From positions 1 to 35,416 of the forward strand of contig CAILDA010000028.1 in the NCBI GenBank assembly GCA_903832875.1: a stretch of 35,416 bases of DNA. The letters run 5' to 3'. The notes under the pieces were generated by a model that saw only the letters and a program-made list of their open reading frames with translations, ran no database searches and was not told the origin of the DNA. A program made the translations under genes and the position numbers. Shown here piece by piece: positions 26,865-34,904 of the stretch. The DNA is from an uncultured Micrococcales bacterium (GTDB lineage: Bacteria; Actinomycetota; Actinomycetes; Actinomycetales; Microbacteriaceae). Numbering within the stretch: the stretch's first letter is position 1; every line of letters starts with the position of its first letter.

Positions 26865-27463
26865 TGGATAAGTTCACAACCTTCAGTGGTATTGCAGTTC
26901 CACTAAGAAGATCAAATGTCGATACTGACCAGATCATTCCTGCTGTTTATCTAAAGCGCATTACTAAAACAGGTTTTGATGATGCACTGTTTGCGTCATG
27001 GCGTAATGACCCTGAGTTCATTTTGAATCAAGATCCTTATAAGCAGGGTGAAGTTTTAGTTGCTGGCCCTGACTTTGGAACAGGTTCATCTCGCGAGCAT
27101 GCTGTTTGGGCTTTGCGTGACTATGGCTTCAAAGCAGTGCTATCAGCAAAGTTTGCGGATATCTTCAGAGGTAACGCGGGTAAGCAAGGTCTAGTTACCG
27201 GTGAAATAACTGAAGCAGACACCGAGAAGCTTTGGGCAGCCATAGAGGCAAACCCTGGGGTCAAGATTGAAATAGACCTAGTAAACAAGGTTGCCACCCT
27301 TGGGGACCTAAGCGTTTCTTTCGCCATCGACGAATACACTAGGTGGCGTCTGATTGAAGGTTTAGATGACATTGGTCTAACCCTCAGAGATGAAGATGCA
27401 ATAACAGCTTTTGAAGCAAAGCGTCCAGCTTGGATGCCTAAGACGTTACCGGCAAGGCACTAG
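26864..27463 (+). CDS. leuD: 3-isopropylmalate dehydratase, small subunit
   Basis: 199 aa, the swivelling aconitase domain 4 as a separate subunit. Motifs are [32 protein letters not shown] and [41 protein letters not shown], the latter holding the substrate-binding Ser-Arg. It is translationally coupled to leuC by a one-base stop/start overlap, consistent with 1:1 heterodimer assembly. murA begins 8 bp after its stop. Confidence 0.97.
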   Translation: MDKFTTFSGIAVPLRRSNVDTDQIIPAVYLKRITKTGFDDALFASWRNDPEFILNQDPYKQGEVLVAGPDFGTGSSREHAVWALRDYGFKAVLSAKFADIFRGNAGKQGLVTGEITEADTEKLWAAIEANPGVKIEIDLVNKVATLGDLSVSFAIDEYTRWRLIEGLDDIGLTLRDEDAITAFEAKRPAWMPKTLPARH

Positions 27464-27470
27464 GAGAGCG

Positions 27471-28784
27471 ATGAGTCAGATACAAGTTCAAGGTGGTAAG
27501 CCACTCAATGGTCGCGTAGATGTTCGCGGTGCTAAGAACCTAGTCACTAAGGCTATGGTTGCTGCCCTTCTTGGTGAGACTCCGAGTGAGTTGCGCGATG
27601 TTCCTAAGATCTCAGATGTTGAAGTAGTTCAAAGACTTTTAGAACTTCACGGTGTGAAGATTGAGTTCAGTGACTCGGGCGTTATGACACTGGATCCAAC
27701 CAATGTGAAATCTGCTCGCATGGTGGACATTGATGCTCACGCTGGTTCATCACGTATTCCTATTTTGTTTTGTGGTCCATTGCTGCACCAGCTAGGCGAA
27801 GCATTCATTCCAGATCTTGGTGGTTGTCACATTGGCGACAGACCAGTTGATTTTCATCTAGATGTTCTTCGTAACTTCGGCGCTGTCATTGAAAAGCTTC
27901 CTAACGGAACTCGCATGTCAGCACCGAATGGTTTACACGGTGCCAAGATTTCCCTTCCATACCCTTCAGTTGGAGCAACAGAACAGGTGCTGCTAACGGC
28001 AACTAGAGCTGTTGGACTTACTGAACTTTCAGGTGCTGCAGTTGAACCAGAGATTATGGATCTGATTGCTATCTTGCAGAAGATGGGTGCCATCATTTCT
28101 GTTGATACCGATCGTGTTATCCGTATCGAAGGTGTTTCAGTATTGAACGGTTACTCTCACCGTGCGCTATTCGATAGAAACGAAGCAGCCTCCTGGGCAG
28201 CAGCAGCTCTTGCTACCGGTGGAGAGATCATGGTTGGTGGAGCTCGTCAACAAGAGATGACAACCTTCCTCAACGTGTTCAGAAAAATTGGTGGAGCATT
28301 TGAGATTGAAGAAGAGGGTATTCGTTTCAGTCACCCAGGTGGTCAGTTAGAGCCAGTAGTTATTGAAACCGATGTTCACCCTGGCTTTATGACTGACTGG
28401 CAGCAACCACTGGTGGTTGCAATGACTCAGGCAACTGGCTTCTCTATTGTTCACGAAACTGTTTATGAAAATAGATTTGGATTTACTGAGGCTCTGGTTC
28501 AGATGGGTGCTCAGATTCAGATCTACCGGGAATGCCTTGGTGGTAACTCTTGTCGCTTTGGTCAGCGAAACTTCTACCACTCAGCGGTTATCTCAGGTCC
28601 AACCAAACTGCAGGGAGCAGATATTAGAGTTCCTGATCTTCGTGGTGGTTTCTCACACATGGTGGCAGCTCTTGCAGCTGAGGGAACTTCAAATGTTTCT
28701 AACGTTCAACTAATTTCCAGAGGTTACGAACACTTCTTAGACAAGCTCACAGCTTTGGGTGCCGACTTCACTTACTCGGAATAA
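27471..28784 (+). CDS. murA: UDP-N-acetylglucosamine 1-carboxyvinyltransferase
   Basis: Transfers enolpyruvate from PEP to UDP-GlcNAc, the first committed step of peptidoglycan synthesis. 437 aa from the ATG at 27471, which has AGGAGAG just upstream; an in-frame start 60 bp earlier lies within leuD and is rejected. The EPSP-synthase-like fold shows the Lys-Asn pair in RGAKNLVTKAM and the catalytic loop LGGCHIGDRPVDFH with Cys119. The Cys indicates the fosfomycin-sensitive type, unlike the Asp of mycobacteria. ATDLR-like region reads RVPDLRGGFSHMVAALAAEG. It sits in the same operon as other envelope genes (plsC, gpsA, ddl). Confidence 0.95.
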   Translation: MSQIQVQGGKPLNGRVDVRGAKNLVTKAMVAALLGETPSELRDVPKISDVEVVQRLLELHGVKIEFSDSGVMTLDPTNVKSARMVDIDAHAGSSRIPILFCGPLLHQLGEAFIPDLGGCHIGDRPVDFHLDVLRNFGAVIEKLPNGTRMSAPNGLHGAKISLPYPSVGATEQVLLTATRAVGLTELSGAAVEPEIMDLIAILQKMGAIISVDTDRVIRIEGVSVLNGYSHRALFDRNEAASWAAAALATGGEIMVGGARQQEMTTFLNVFRKIGGAFEIEEEGIRFSHPGGQLEPVVIETDVHPGFMTDWQQPLVVAMTQATGFSIVHETVYENRFGFTEALVQMGAQIQIYRECLGGNSCRFGQRNFYHSAVISGPTKLQGADIRVPDLRGGFSHMVAALAAEGTSNVSNVQLISRGYEHFLDKLTALGADFTYSE

Positions 28785-28787
28785 CTG

Positions 28788-29681
28788 ATGGCTAGAAAAA
28801 CAGCAGCTGAAATAAAGATGCCTGAGCTCAAGCCAGGCAAAGAGATTACTTGGAAAGTCCGAGGGATGGCTTGGCTGTTATGGCCTTGGGTGAGACTGCT
28901 ATACCGAGTGAAAGTAACCGGAACAGAAAACCTTCCTAAAACAGGCGGCTATGTTTTAGCTGCTAACCATGTGACTACTGTTGATGCTCTCGCAGTTGCA
29001 TTCATGATCTACTTCAAATTACACAGAGCACCGCACTTCTTAGCTAAAGAAGGCTTGTTTAGAACTCCTATCGTAGGACCGGCGATGCTCGCGGTTGGTC
29101 AAATTCCTATCTTTAGAGGAGGACGAGGCAACAAGGATCCAATGGAATCTGCCTTCAGCGTTCTGCGAGCAGGACACACCATCGGTATTTTCCCTGAGGG
29201 AACTCTTACCCGCGACCCTGACCAGTGGCCGATGCGAGCAAGAACCGGTGCTATTCGTTTGGCTTTAGAAACAGGCGTTCCAGTTGTTCCTATGGCACAG
29301 TGGGGAACCGAAGTTGTGATGGATACCTATTCATCAAGAATTAGGCCTAAGCCTTGGCATACGATTCACATGATCATTGGCAAACCAATAGACATGAGTA
29401 AATACGTTGGTCAAAAAGTTAGCACCGAGGAGATGGTGGCACTAAGCGATCAGGTCATGGTTGAGATCACCCGGATGGTTGAAGAGCTTCGCGGCGAGAA
29501 AGCCCCTGTGAAACGTTTCGTTCCAAGTGAGCATGGATTACCAGAGCACGGTAATTTCAAGAAGTTTTTGATTATCAAAGCCGAGAACGATAGAAGAGTA
29601 GCCCAAGGTTTAGCGCCTTTGCCAGCTCATGCCAAGGTCAAGGGTGGCAAAATCGTAGTCAAGAAGAGTAAGGGCAAATAA
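28788..29681 (+). CDS. plsC: 1-acyl-sn-glycerol-3-phosphate acyltransferase
   Basis: 297 aa. One N-terminal hydrophobic segment (GMAWLLWPWVRLLYRV), then the acyltransferase motif HVTTVD (His61 to Asp66, HX4D), the glycerol-3-phosphate site FPEGTLTRDPDQWPM, and a basic C-terminal tail (VKGGKIVVKKSKGK). Such enzymes make phosphatidic acid at the inner membrane. It starts 3 bp after murA and ends 2 bp before gpsA. Being next to gpsA, which makes sn-glycerol-3-phosphate, supports a phospholipid role. Confidence 0.93.
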   Translation: MARKTAAEIKMPELKPGKEITWKVRGMAWLLWPWVRLLYRVKVTGTENLPKTGGYVLAANHVTTVDALAVAFMIYFKLHRAPHFLAKEGLFRTPIVGPAMLAVGQIPIFRGGRGNKDPMESAFSVLRAGHTIGIFPEGTLTRDPDQWPMRARTGAIRLALETGVPVVPMAQWGTEVVMDTYSSRIRPKPWHTIHMIIGKPIDMSKYVGQKVSTEEMVALSDQVMVEITRMVEELRGEKAPVKRFVPSEHGLPEHGNFKKFLIIKAENDRRVAQGLAPLPAHAKVKGGKIVVKKSKGK

Positions 29682-29683
29682 TC

Positions 29684-30685
29684 ATGACTCGTGTTGCTGT
29701 TATTGGTGCAGGTTCCTGGGGAACCACTTTTGCCAAAGTCCTAGTTGATGCTGGTAACGAAGTTACCCTGTGGTCAAGAAGAGCGGAACTAACCGAAGAA
29801 ATAAACAGCACTCACCGGAACGGTGATTACATGCCAGGTATTAACTTGCCTGTTGCTTTAGTTGCTTCAAGTGATATTGAAGAGGTGCTAACCGGTGCTG
29901 AACAGGTTTATATCGCAGTGCCATCTCAATCGCTCAGAACCAACCTTGAAGAGTGGGGTAAGTTCATCGCTCCTGACGCAATCATCGTTTCTTTGATGAA
30001 AGGTGTTGAGCAGGGCTCAGGCTTACGCATGAGCGAAGTTATAGCTGATGTTCTAAAGACCGAACAAGATCTAATCTGTGTTGTCTCTGGCCCGAACCTC
30101 TCATTGGAGATTGCCAGCGAGCAACCAGCTGCTTGTGTTGCTGCCTGCACATCTCAAGAAAATGCAGCATTGGTGGCAGCCGCCTCAACTAACTCATACT
30201 TCACAACCTTTACTAACAAAGATGTAATTGGAACAGAGTTCGGTGGAATTCTAAAGAACCTGATTGCTGTTGCCATCGGTATCGTCAACGGTGTTGGCTA
30301 TGGCCAGAACACCAAAGCATCGATTATGACCCGAGGCCTTGCTGAGATCTCAAGATTTGCTGTGGCCTTTGGTGCAAAGAAGAAGACCATGGTTGGTTTA
30401 GCTGGTCTTGGTGACCTGATTGCAACATCAGAATCTCCACTATCCCGTAACCACAAAGCTGGAGAGATGCTCGGTAAAGGCTATTCAAAGCGTGAAGTTC
30501 TAAAGCGTTTATCTCAAACAGCGGAAGGCCTATCCTCTGTTGCTCCTATTCTTCGTTTAGCTGCTCAAAAAGGAGTTGAGATGCCTATCGTCTCTCAAGT
30601 TCACCTTGTTATTGAAGGCAAGATGAGCCCAAAGGATATCGGTCCTTCCCTTACCCGTGGCAACGATGCACCTGAGGCTGAGTAA
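29684..30685 (+). CDS. gpsA: Glycerol-3-phosphate dehydrogenase [NAD(P)+]
   Basis: Reduces dihydroxyacetone phosphate to sn-glycerol-3-phosphate for phospholipids. 333 aa. The N-terminal Rossmann motif is VIGAGSWGTTFAKVL, followed by SLMKGVEQGSG, VSGPNLSLEIA and the catalytic-lysine region GGILKNLIAVAIGIVNGVGYGQNTKASIMTRG, then GLAGLGDLIATSESPLSRNHKAG. The ATG is 2 bp after plsC; the stop overlaps the ddl ATG (TAATG). Confidence 0.96.
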   Translation: MTRVAVIGAGSWGTTFAKVLVDAGNEVTLWSRRAELTEEINSTHRNGDYMPGINLPVALVASSDIEEVLTGAEQVYIAVPSQSLRTNLEEWGKFIAPDAIIVSLMKGVEQGSGLRMSEVIADVLKTEQDLICVVSGPNLSLEIASEQPAACVAACTSQENAALVAAASTNSYFTTFTNKDVIGTEFGGILKNLIAVAIGIVNGVGYGQNTKASIMTRGLAEISRFAVAFGAKKKTMVGLAGLGDLIATSESPLSRNHKAGEMLGKGYSKREVLKRLSQTAEGLSSVAPILRLAAQKGVEMPIVSQVHLVIEGKMSPKDIGPSLTRGNDAPEAE

Positions 30686-31770
30686 TGGCTAAGACCAGAG
30701 TTGTAATTCTGTTCGGTGGTGCTTCGAGTGAGCACTCTATTTCGTGTGCCACGGCTTCTGGTGTTCTATCGGCAATAGACAGAGATAAGTATGAAGTGAT
30801 TCCCGTTGGTATCACTCGTGAAGGTTTATTTGTTCCAGCTGAAGATGATGTTCAGAAGTGGGCTTTGACTTCAGGAGAATTACCTGAGGTTAGCTTTGAA
30901 GGTAAAACAATTATTTGGCCAAGCGCATCAGGTAAAGAACTAAAGTTCCAGGATTACAATGGTGTTCACTCATTAGGCAACATCGATGTTGTCTTCCCAG
31001 TGTTGCATGGTCCTAATGGTGAAGATGGCACCATGCAGGGCTTTATTGAACTCATGGGACTTCCATATGTTGGTAACGGTGTCTTTGCTTCAGCTGCTGG
31101 TATGGATAAGGAATTCTCTAAAGCATTATTCATTGCTGCAGGGCTGCCGGTAACACCACATGTTGTTATTCATAAGGAAACTTGGCTAAGAGATCCAGAG
31201 AGCACGCTAGAGAAGATCAAGTCTCTAGGTTCATTGCCTTTGTTTGTCAAACCTGCTAGAGCAGGTTCATCTGTTGGAGTTTCTAAAGTCAAAGACATGG
31301 CTGATTTTGCTAAAGCACTTGAAGTTGCTTTCAATGAAGACAGTAAAGTAACCGTTGAAAAAGGGCTAGTTGGCCGTGAAGTTGAGTGCGCTGTTCTGTC
31401 CAATCGTGATGGTGGAGCACCAAAGGTATCGGTTGCTGGTGAGATAGTTATTACCTCAGGTGAGTTCTATGACTTTGATGCTAAGTATCGTGATGCAGAT
31501 GCAGCAAAGTTAATCTGTCCTGCTGATCTAACTGAAGCAGAACTAACGCAAATGCAAGCTCTTGCTCGCAGAGCATTCAATTCTCTTGGCTGTTTTGGTT
31601 TAGCAAGAGCAGATTTCTTCCTAACTAAAGATGGTTTCTTTGTGAACGAATTGAACCTAATGCCAGGTTTCACACCTATTTCGATGTATCCAAAGTGTTG
31701 GCAGGCGTCGGGGCTTAGTTACCCAGATTTGATTGACCAACTTATTCAGTTAGCTTTTGAAAGAAACTAA
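30685..31770 (+). CDS. ddl: D-alanine--D-alanine ligase
   Basis: 361 aa ATP-grasp enzyme that makes D-Ala-D-Ala for the peptidoglycan stem peptide. Visible features are VVILFGGASSEHSISCATASGV at the N-terminus, HGPNGEDGTMQGFIELMGLPYVG, the ATP-binding VKPARAGSSVGVSKV, and the metal-binding end FFVNELNLMPGFTPISMYPKCW. It is the last gene of the leuC-to-ddl run. Its 3' end overlaps the opposing DUF3515 gene by 4 bp. Confidence 0.96.
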   Translation: MAKTRVVILFGGASSEHSISCATASGVLSAIDRDKYEVIPVGITREGLFVPAEDDVQKWALTSGELPEVSFEGKTIIWPSASGKELKFQDYNGVHSLGNIDVVFPVLHGPNGEDGTMQGFIELMGLPYVGNGVFASAAGMDKEFSKALFIAAGLPVTPHVVIHKETWLRDPESTLEKIKSLGSLPLFVKPARAGSSVGVSKVKDMADFAKALEVAFNEDSKVTVEKGLVGREVECAVLSNRDGGAPKVSVAGEIVITSGEFYDFDAKYRDADAAKLICPADLTEAELTQMQALARRAFNSLGCFGLARADFFLTKDGFFVNELNLMPGFTPISMYPKCWQASGLSYPDLIDQLIQLAFERN

Positions 31771-32207
31771 CCCAAACACTTTTTAGTTTGTTTGGTGAAC
31801 GCAATAGCTTGACCTAGATCATCTAGCACCGTGGCTCCTGAAACCTTAGTTGAATCAATCGTTACAGCAGTTGCGGGTGTCCTACCAAAACTAATAAAGG
31901 TGTAATTCGGCTTAGCCGATTCATCAACAATCCAGTCCACACCTCCTGCTGTTATGCAGGCTAGAGCACTAGCCATAACCGGCTCTAAACCACAGGTCAA
32001 AGTGATGCTAGTTGGATTACCCCATGCACCCGTTGACTGAGAGTTGGTGGTTCTTCTGACTTGGTTATCGGTTTTTTCAGGGAGCCGAACAATAACCTCA
32101 GCACAGGCAGGGTTATTGGCATCAGGAGCTGGGCTCAAGACAACGGTGGGAGCACAGCCATTTAGCAGTAATGCAAGGGCTATGGGTGCTATTTTCAAAA
32201 ACTTCAT
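31767..32207 (-). CDS. DUF3515 family lipoprotein
   Basis: 146 aa from the ATG at 32207. Upstream in-frame codons to 32276 are rejected because the signal peptide begins at this ATG and the divergent thiL promoter occupies the upstream DNA. The lipobox is LLNGC, with the lipidated Cys at 18. The body carries the DUF3515 pattern: PACAEVIVRLPE, an RRTTNSQSTGAWGNP block, LTCGLEP and GVDWIVDES...FISFGRTPA. The function is unknown; the family is characteristic of actinobacteria and sits beside ddl and thiL, as here. Four cysteines besides the lipidated one could form disulfides outside the membrane. Confidence 0.85.
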   Translation of the reverse strand: MKFLKIAPIALALLLNGCAPTVVLSPAPDANNPACAEVIVRLPEKTDNQVRRTTNSQSTGAWGNPTSITLTCGLEPVMASALACITAGGVDWIVDESAKPNYTFISFGRTPATAVTIDSTKVSGATVLDDLGQAIAFTKQTKKCLG

Positions 32208-32214
32208 CCTAAAC

Positions 32215-32224
32215 AGGCTACCTT
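32215..32224. promoter_or_regulatory. Overlapping divergent -10 elements for the DUF3515 gene and thiL
   Basis: Only 23 bp separate the two start codons. On the plus strand TACCTT (32219-32224) ends six bases before the thiL GTG. On the minus strand TAGCCT (32215-32220) ends seven bases before the DUF3515 ATG. The two boxes share the central TA. Both mRNAs would be leaderless, and the -35 regions must lie within the opposing coding sequences. Confidence 0.5.
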
Positions 32225-32230
32225 TGACTT

Positions 32231-33205
32231 GTGAATGAGAAGAACACTTTGGCATCTCTTGGTGAGAATGAGTCACTTAGACGCACCATTGGCCTTTTGG
32301 TAGCTGGAGAGAACGCTCTGGTTGGTCCAGGCGACGATGCCGCTGTTGTTAGTGTTTCAGGTTCGAGCTTTGTCGTCACAACAGACACCATGATTGAAGA
32401 TCATGATTTCAGGCTGGACTGGTCAACTGGTTTTGACCTTGGATTCAAAGCCATAGCTTCTAATGTTGCTGATGTTGCAGCTATGGGTGCCGTTCCTATC
32501 GCGCTAACAGTTGCCATTGCTTTACCTGGTTCAACAAATATCAAGTTCTTAGAAGATTTCGCAGCTGGTCTCAACGCTGGCATTCAAGAGTTAGCTCCTG
32601 GTGCATCGGTTGTTGGGGGAGATTTAGCCAGCAGTGACAAGGTCTTTATCTCAGTAACTGCTCACGGCGACCTGCAAGGACTAGCGCCCGTTCTGCGATC
32701 TGGTGCACAGGCAGGGGACATAGTTGTAGTTGCTGGAACTCTAGGAAGAGCAGCAGCAGGACTAGCTCTTTTGCAATCCGATAGCGATGCGAAATCTGCT
32801 TTCGATGATCTGGTAAATATTCAACTACGACCACAACCACCTATCACTGCTGGTGTTATAGCTAACAAAGCAGGGGCAACATCAATGCTGGATATCTCAG
32901 ATGGTTTAGCAAAAGATGCCTCACGCATTGCTAAAGCCTCTGGAGTAACTATTCAGCTTGATAGTTCAGCACTAGATGGTTTCAAAGCAGTGCTAGAACT
33001 AGCTGCGATGAGATTAGAAAGCGATCCGAGTAACTGGGTATTATTTGGTGGTGAAGATCATTCTTTGCTGGCAACCTTCCCTCAAGGTGTTGAGATTCCT
33101 AGAGAATTCAAACCGATAGGTTCTGTTTTGAATAAGGGGGAACACGACGTACTTCTAAATAGCGAACCATTACCGCAAAAGGGTTGGGACTCTATTACGG
33201 GCTAA
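32231..33205 (+). CDS. thiL: Thiamine-monophosphate kinase
   Basis: 324 aa of the AIRS/PurM-type fold. Phosphorylates thiamine monophosphate to thiamine diphosphate, the cofactor also used by IlvB in this window. Motifs are VGPGDDAAVV, VVTTDTMIEDHDFRLDW, NVADVAAMGAVPIALTVAIALP, VVGGDLASSDKVFISVTAHG, MLDISDGLAKDASRIAKAS and LFGGEDHSLLATF. The GTG at 32231 is the only start that follows the -10 box at leaderless distance. No other thi gene or thiamine riboswitch was seen nearby. Confidence 0.95.
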   Translation: MNEKNTLASLGENESLRRTIGLLVAGENALVGPGDDAAVVSVSGSSFVVTTDTMIEDHDFRLDWSTGFDLGFKAIASNVADVAAMGAVPIALTVAIALPGSTNIKFLEDFAAGLNAGIQELAPGASVVGGDLASSDKVFISVTAHGDLQGLAPVLRSGAQAGDIVVVAGTLGRAAAGLALLQSDSDAKSAFDDLVNIQLRPQPPITAGVIANKAGATSMLDISDGLAKDASRIAKASGVTIQLDSSALDGFKAVLELAAMRLESDPSNWVLFGGEDHSLLATFPQGVEIPREFKPIGSVLNKGEHDVLLNSEPLPQKGWDSITG

Positions 33206-33206
33206 A

Positions 33207-33233
33207 TTATTGCAAAAAAAGGGGGGGTATTAT
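33207..33233 (+). promoter_or_regulatory. Possible promoter with an A7G7 homopolymer spacer
   Basis: TATTAT at 33228-33233 is a good -10 box, 32 bp before the ATG of the orphan gene. The spacer to the best -35 candidate (TTATTG, 33207-33212) contains seven A (33214-33220) then seven G (33221-33227). The -35 match is weak and the 15-bp spacing is short, so one or two added bases would improve it. Confidence 0.4.
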
Positions 33234-33265
33234 GCTGAAACTATCAAATCTAATTAGGGGGAATA

Positions 33266-33871
33266 ATGAAAAACAAATCTTTAGTCATCAAAGTGATGGT
33301 TATTGCTGGGCTCGCAATTCTTTTGCCAACAATTGTAGTTTCCGTTAGAAATGCATCAGCGGTATCTGAAATCGATTTCAATAAACCAAGATTAATTAGT
33401 AGCTACAAGTCCATAGGAGATTTAGAAACAATCGAAGAGCTCAAGGTTGTTACCACAAGGCTTTTGGAGGGAAAGGCATTCTTTTGGAATGGTGGCAATT
33501 ACTATCCTCACGATGGGCCGAGAATCCATTGGGATTTCGACAAAGACCAAAACATAGTGGGAGTCAAACTATTTTGGTCCGCCAAGAAATTTGTTGAGAA
33601 GAGTAACCAGCTTAAGAAAGTTTGGAAACTTGCCGATAACGATAGCGCTTTTGCTGCACCGGTTGGCTCTACTTACGAGGTTAAATCTTGGCAAGGAGTT
33701 AGGGTTGCAGAAGACCAGCTATCTGCCACCTTGGTCGTTACTGGACGCACAGTCTTAGAGTTTTCTGAAGGTTCCAAACCTGATGTTTTAGAACAGTGCC
33801 AGATCAGGATAGTGAAAGAAGATGGCGTTTGGCTTCTTGATGAGGTTGTCGCAATCGAGATTAGAGGTTAG
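33266..33871 (+). CDS. Orphan exported protein
   Basis: 201 aa. The N-terminus KNKSLVIKVMVIAGLAILLPTIVVSV is a clear signal peptide or signal anchor with a possible cleavage after NASA at about 32. The mature part is mixed alpha/beta with aromatic-rich stretches (AFFWNGGNYYPHDGPRIHWDFD, VGVKLFWSAKKFV) and one Cys. I recognise no family. The end (IRIVKEDGVWLLDEVVAIE) resembles the last strands of small NTF2-like or Mce-accessory-type proteins, but this is only an impression. The ATG has a strong AGGGGG ribosome site with four bases of spacing, the same layout as the orphan at 12519. It sits alone between thiL and dapD. Confidence 0.75.
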   Translation: MKNKSLVIKVMVIAGLAILLPTIVVSVRNASAVSEIDFNKPRLISSYKSIGDLETIEELKVVTTRLLEGKAFFWNGGNYYPHDGPRIHWDFDKDQNIVGVKLFWSAKKFVEKSNQLKKVWKLADNDSAFAAPVGSTYEVKSWQGVRVAEDQLSATLVVTGRTVLEFSEGSKPDVLEQCQIRIVKEDGVWLLDEVVAIEIRG

Positions 33872-33911
33872 TCATTAAATTGAAGAACGTTTTTGACTGT
33901 GATCTCGCTCG

Positions 33912-34868
33912 TTACTTTCCTGTGTGAAGAGCCGCGTTCAAAGTAATTCCAACACCTGTTCTAGGTAAGACTTCAACTCTTCCGTTTGTTGAGTTTCTTC
34001 TAAACAGCAGGTTTGGTTGACCACTTAGTTCAACAGCTTTTACTGTTCGTTCTGCAGAGCCATCGATGATGGTTACCTTGGTTCCTGCTGTGACATAGAG
34101 TCCAGCTTCAACTACAGAGTCATCACCAATAGAAATGCCAACACCAGCGTTAGCTCCTAGTAGTGCTCGTTCACCAATCCTGACTCTTTCTTTACCGCCA
34201 CCGGATAAAGTTCCCATGATGGATGCTCCACCACCAATGTCTGATCCATTGCCAACAACAACACCTTGGGCAATGCGACCTTCAACCATGGCAATGCCAA
34301 GAGTTCCTGCGTTGAAGTTCACAAAGCCTTCATGCATGATGGTGGTTCCCTGAGCTAAGTGAGCGCCAAGACGAACTCGGTTGGCATCGGCAATTCGAAC
34401 ACCCTTAGGAACTACATAATCAACAAGTCTTGGGAACTTATCGATGGAGTGCACGCTTACGCCAGCTCTAATAAGAGTTGGTAGCAGGTGCTCGTATTCG
34501 TTAACTGAAAGTGCACCAATAGAACTAAAGACCACGATAGGTAAATGAGTCATCAGGTTATCTAAGTTGATGCTGTTTGGTTTGACCAGTAGATGAGATA
34601 ACAGGTGCAGTCTTAGATAGGCATCAGGTGTTGATGAAACTGGGGCATCTAAATCGATCTCAGTTCGAACAGCCTTAGTTTCGACGTTTCGTCTTGGGTC
34701 TTTACCGATAAGGGCATCGAAGTCTTTATCCATCAAATAGACGGCATCACCGGTTGGTGCAGGTCCTAGTTGAGGCTTTGGATACCAGGTATCCAGAATG
34801 GTGCCTTCGGAGGAAATGGTAGCTAGTCCCATGCCCCAGGCTTGATTTTGATTGGCTGAAGTATTCAT
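33912..34868 (-). CDS. dapD: Tetrahydrodipicolinate N-succinyltransferase
   Basis: Succinylates tetrahydrodipicolinate in the succinylase branch of diaminopimelate/lysine synthesis. 318 aa from the ATG at 34868; an in-frame TTG at 34877 gives three more residues but has no support. The length matches actinobacterial DapD. The N-terminal AWGMGLATI leads to a helical domain, then a left-handed beta-helix of hexapeptide repeats (VRLGAHLAQGTTIMHEGFVNFNAGTLG..., IGERALLGANAGVGISIGDDSVVEAGLYVTAGTKV). It is divergent from dapE, its pathway partner, with 36 bp between start codons. Confidence 0.94.
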   Translation of the reverse strand: MNTSANQNQAWGMGLATISSEGTILDTWYPKPQLGPAPTGDAVYLMDKDFDALIGKDPRRNVETKAVRTEIDLDAPVSSTPDAYLRLHLLSHLLVKPNSINLDNLMTHLPIVVFSSIGALSVNEYEHLLPTLIRAGVSVHSIDKFPRLVDYVVPKGVRIADANRVRLGAHLAQGTTIMHEGFVNFNAGTLGIAMVEGRIAQGVVVGNGSDIGGGASIMGTLSGGGKERVRIGERALLGANAGVGISIGDDSVVEAGLYVTAGTKVTIIDGSAERTVKAVELSGQPNLLFRRNSTNGRVEVLPRTGVGITLNAALHTGK

Positions 34869-34876
34869 CACTATCA

Positions 34877-34900
34877 AGGTTACAAGTAGGCTCGTATAGT
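34877..34900. promoter_or_regulatory. Compact divergent promoter region of dapD and dapE
   Basis: On the plus strand TATAGT (34895-34900) lies four bases before the dapE ATG. On the minus strand TAACCT (34877-34882) lies eight bases before the dapD ATG. Both suit leaderless transcripts. The -35 boxes would fall in the other gene's promoter or coding start. Confidence 0.45.
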
Positions 34901-34904
34901 GCCT

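Noticed and set aside
27411-27470. Longer murA start inside leuD
   Set aside because: The ATG at 27471 has AGGAGAG directly upstream and matches the normal MurA N-terminus; the extension is leuD sequence in another frame.
32208-32276. Upstream start for the DUF3515 lipoprotein
   Set aside because: It would place 23 residues before the signal peptide and run through the thiL start region; a lipoprotein signal should be N-terminal.
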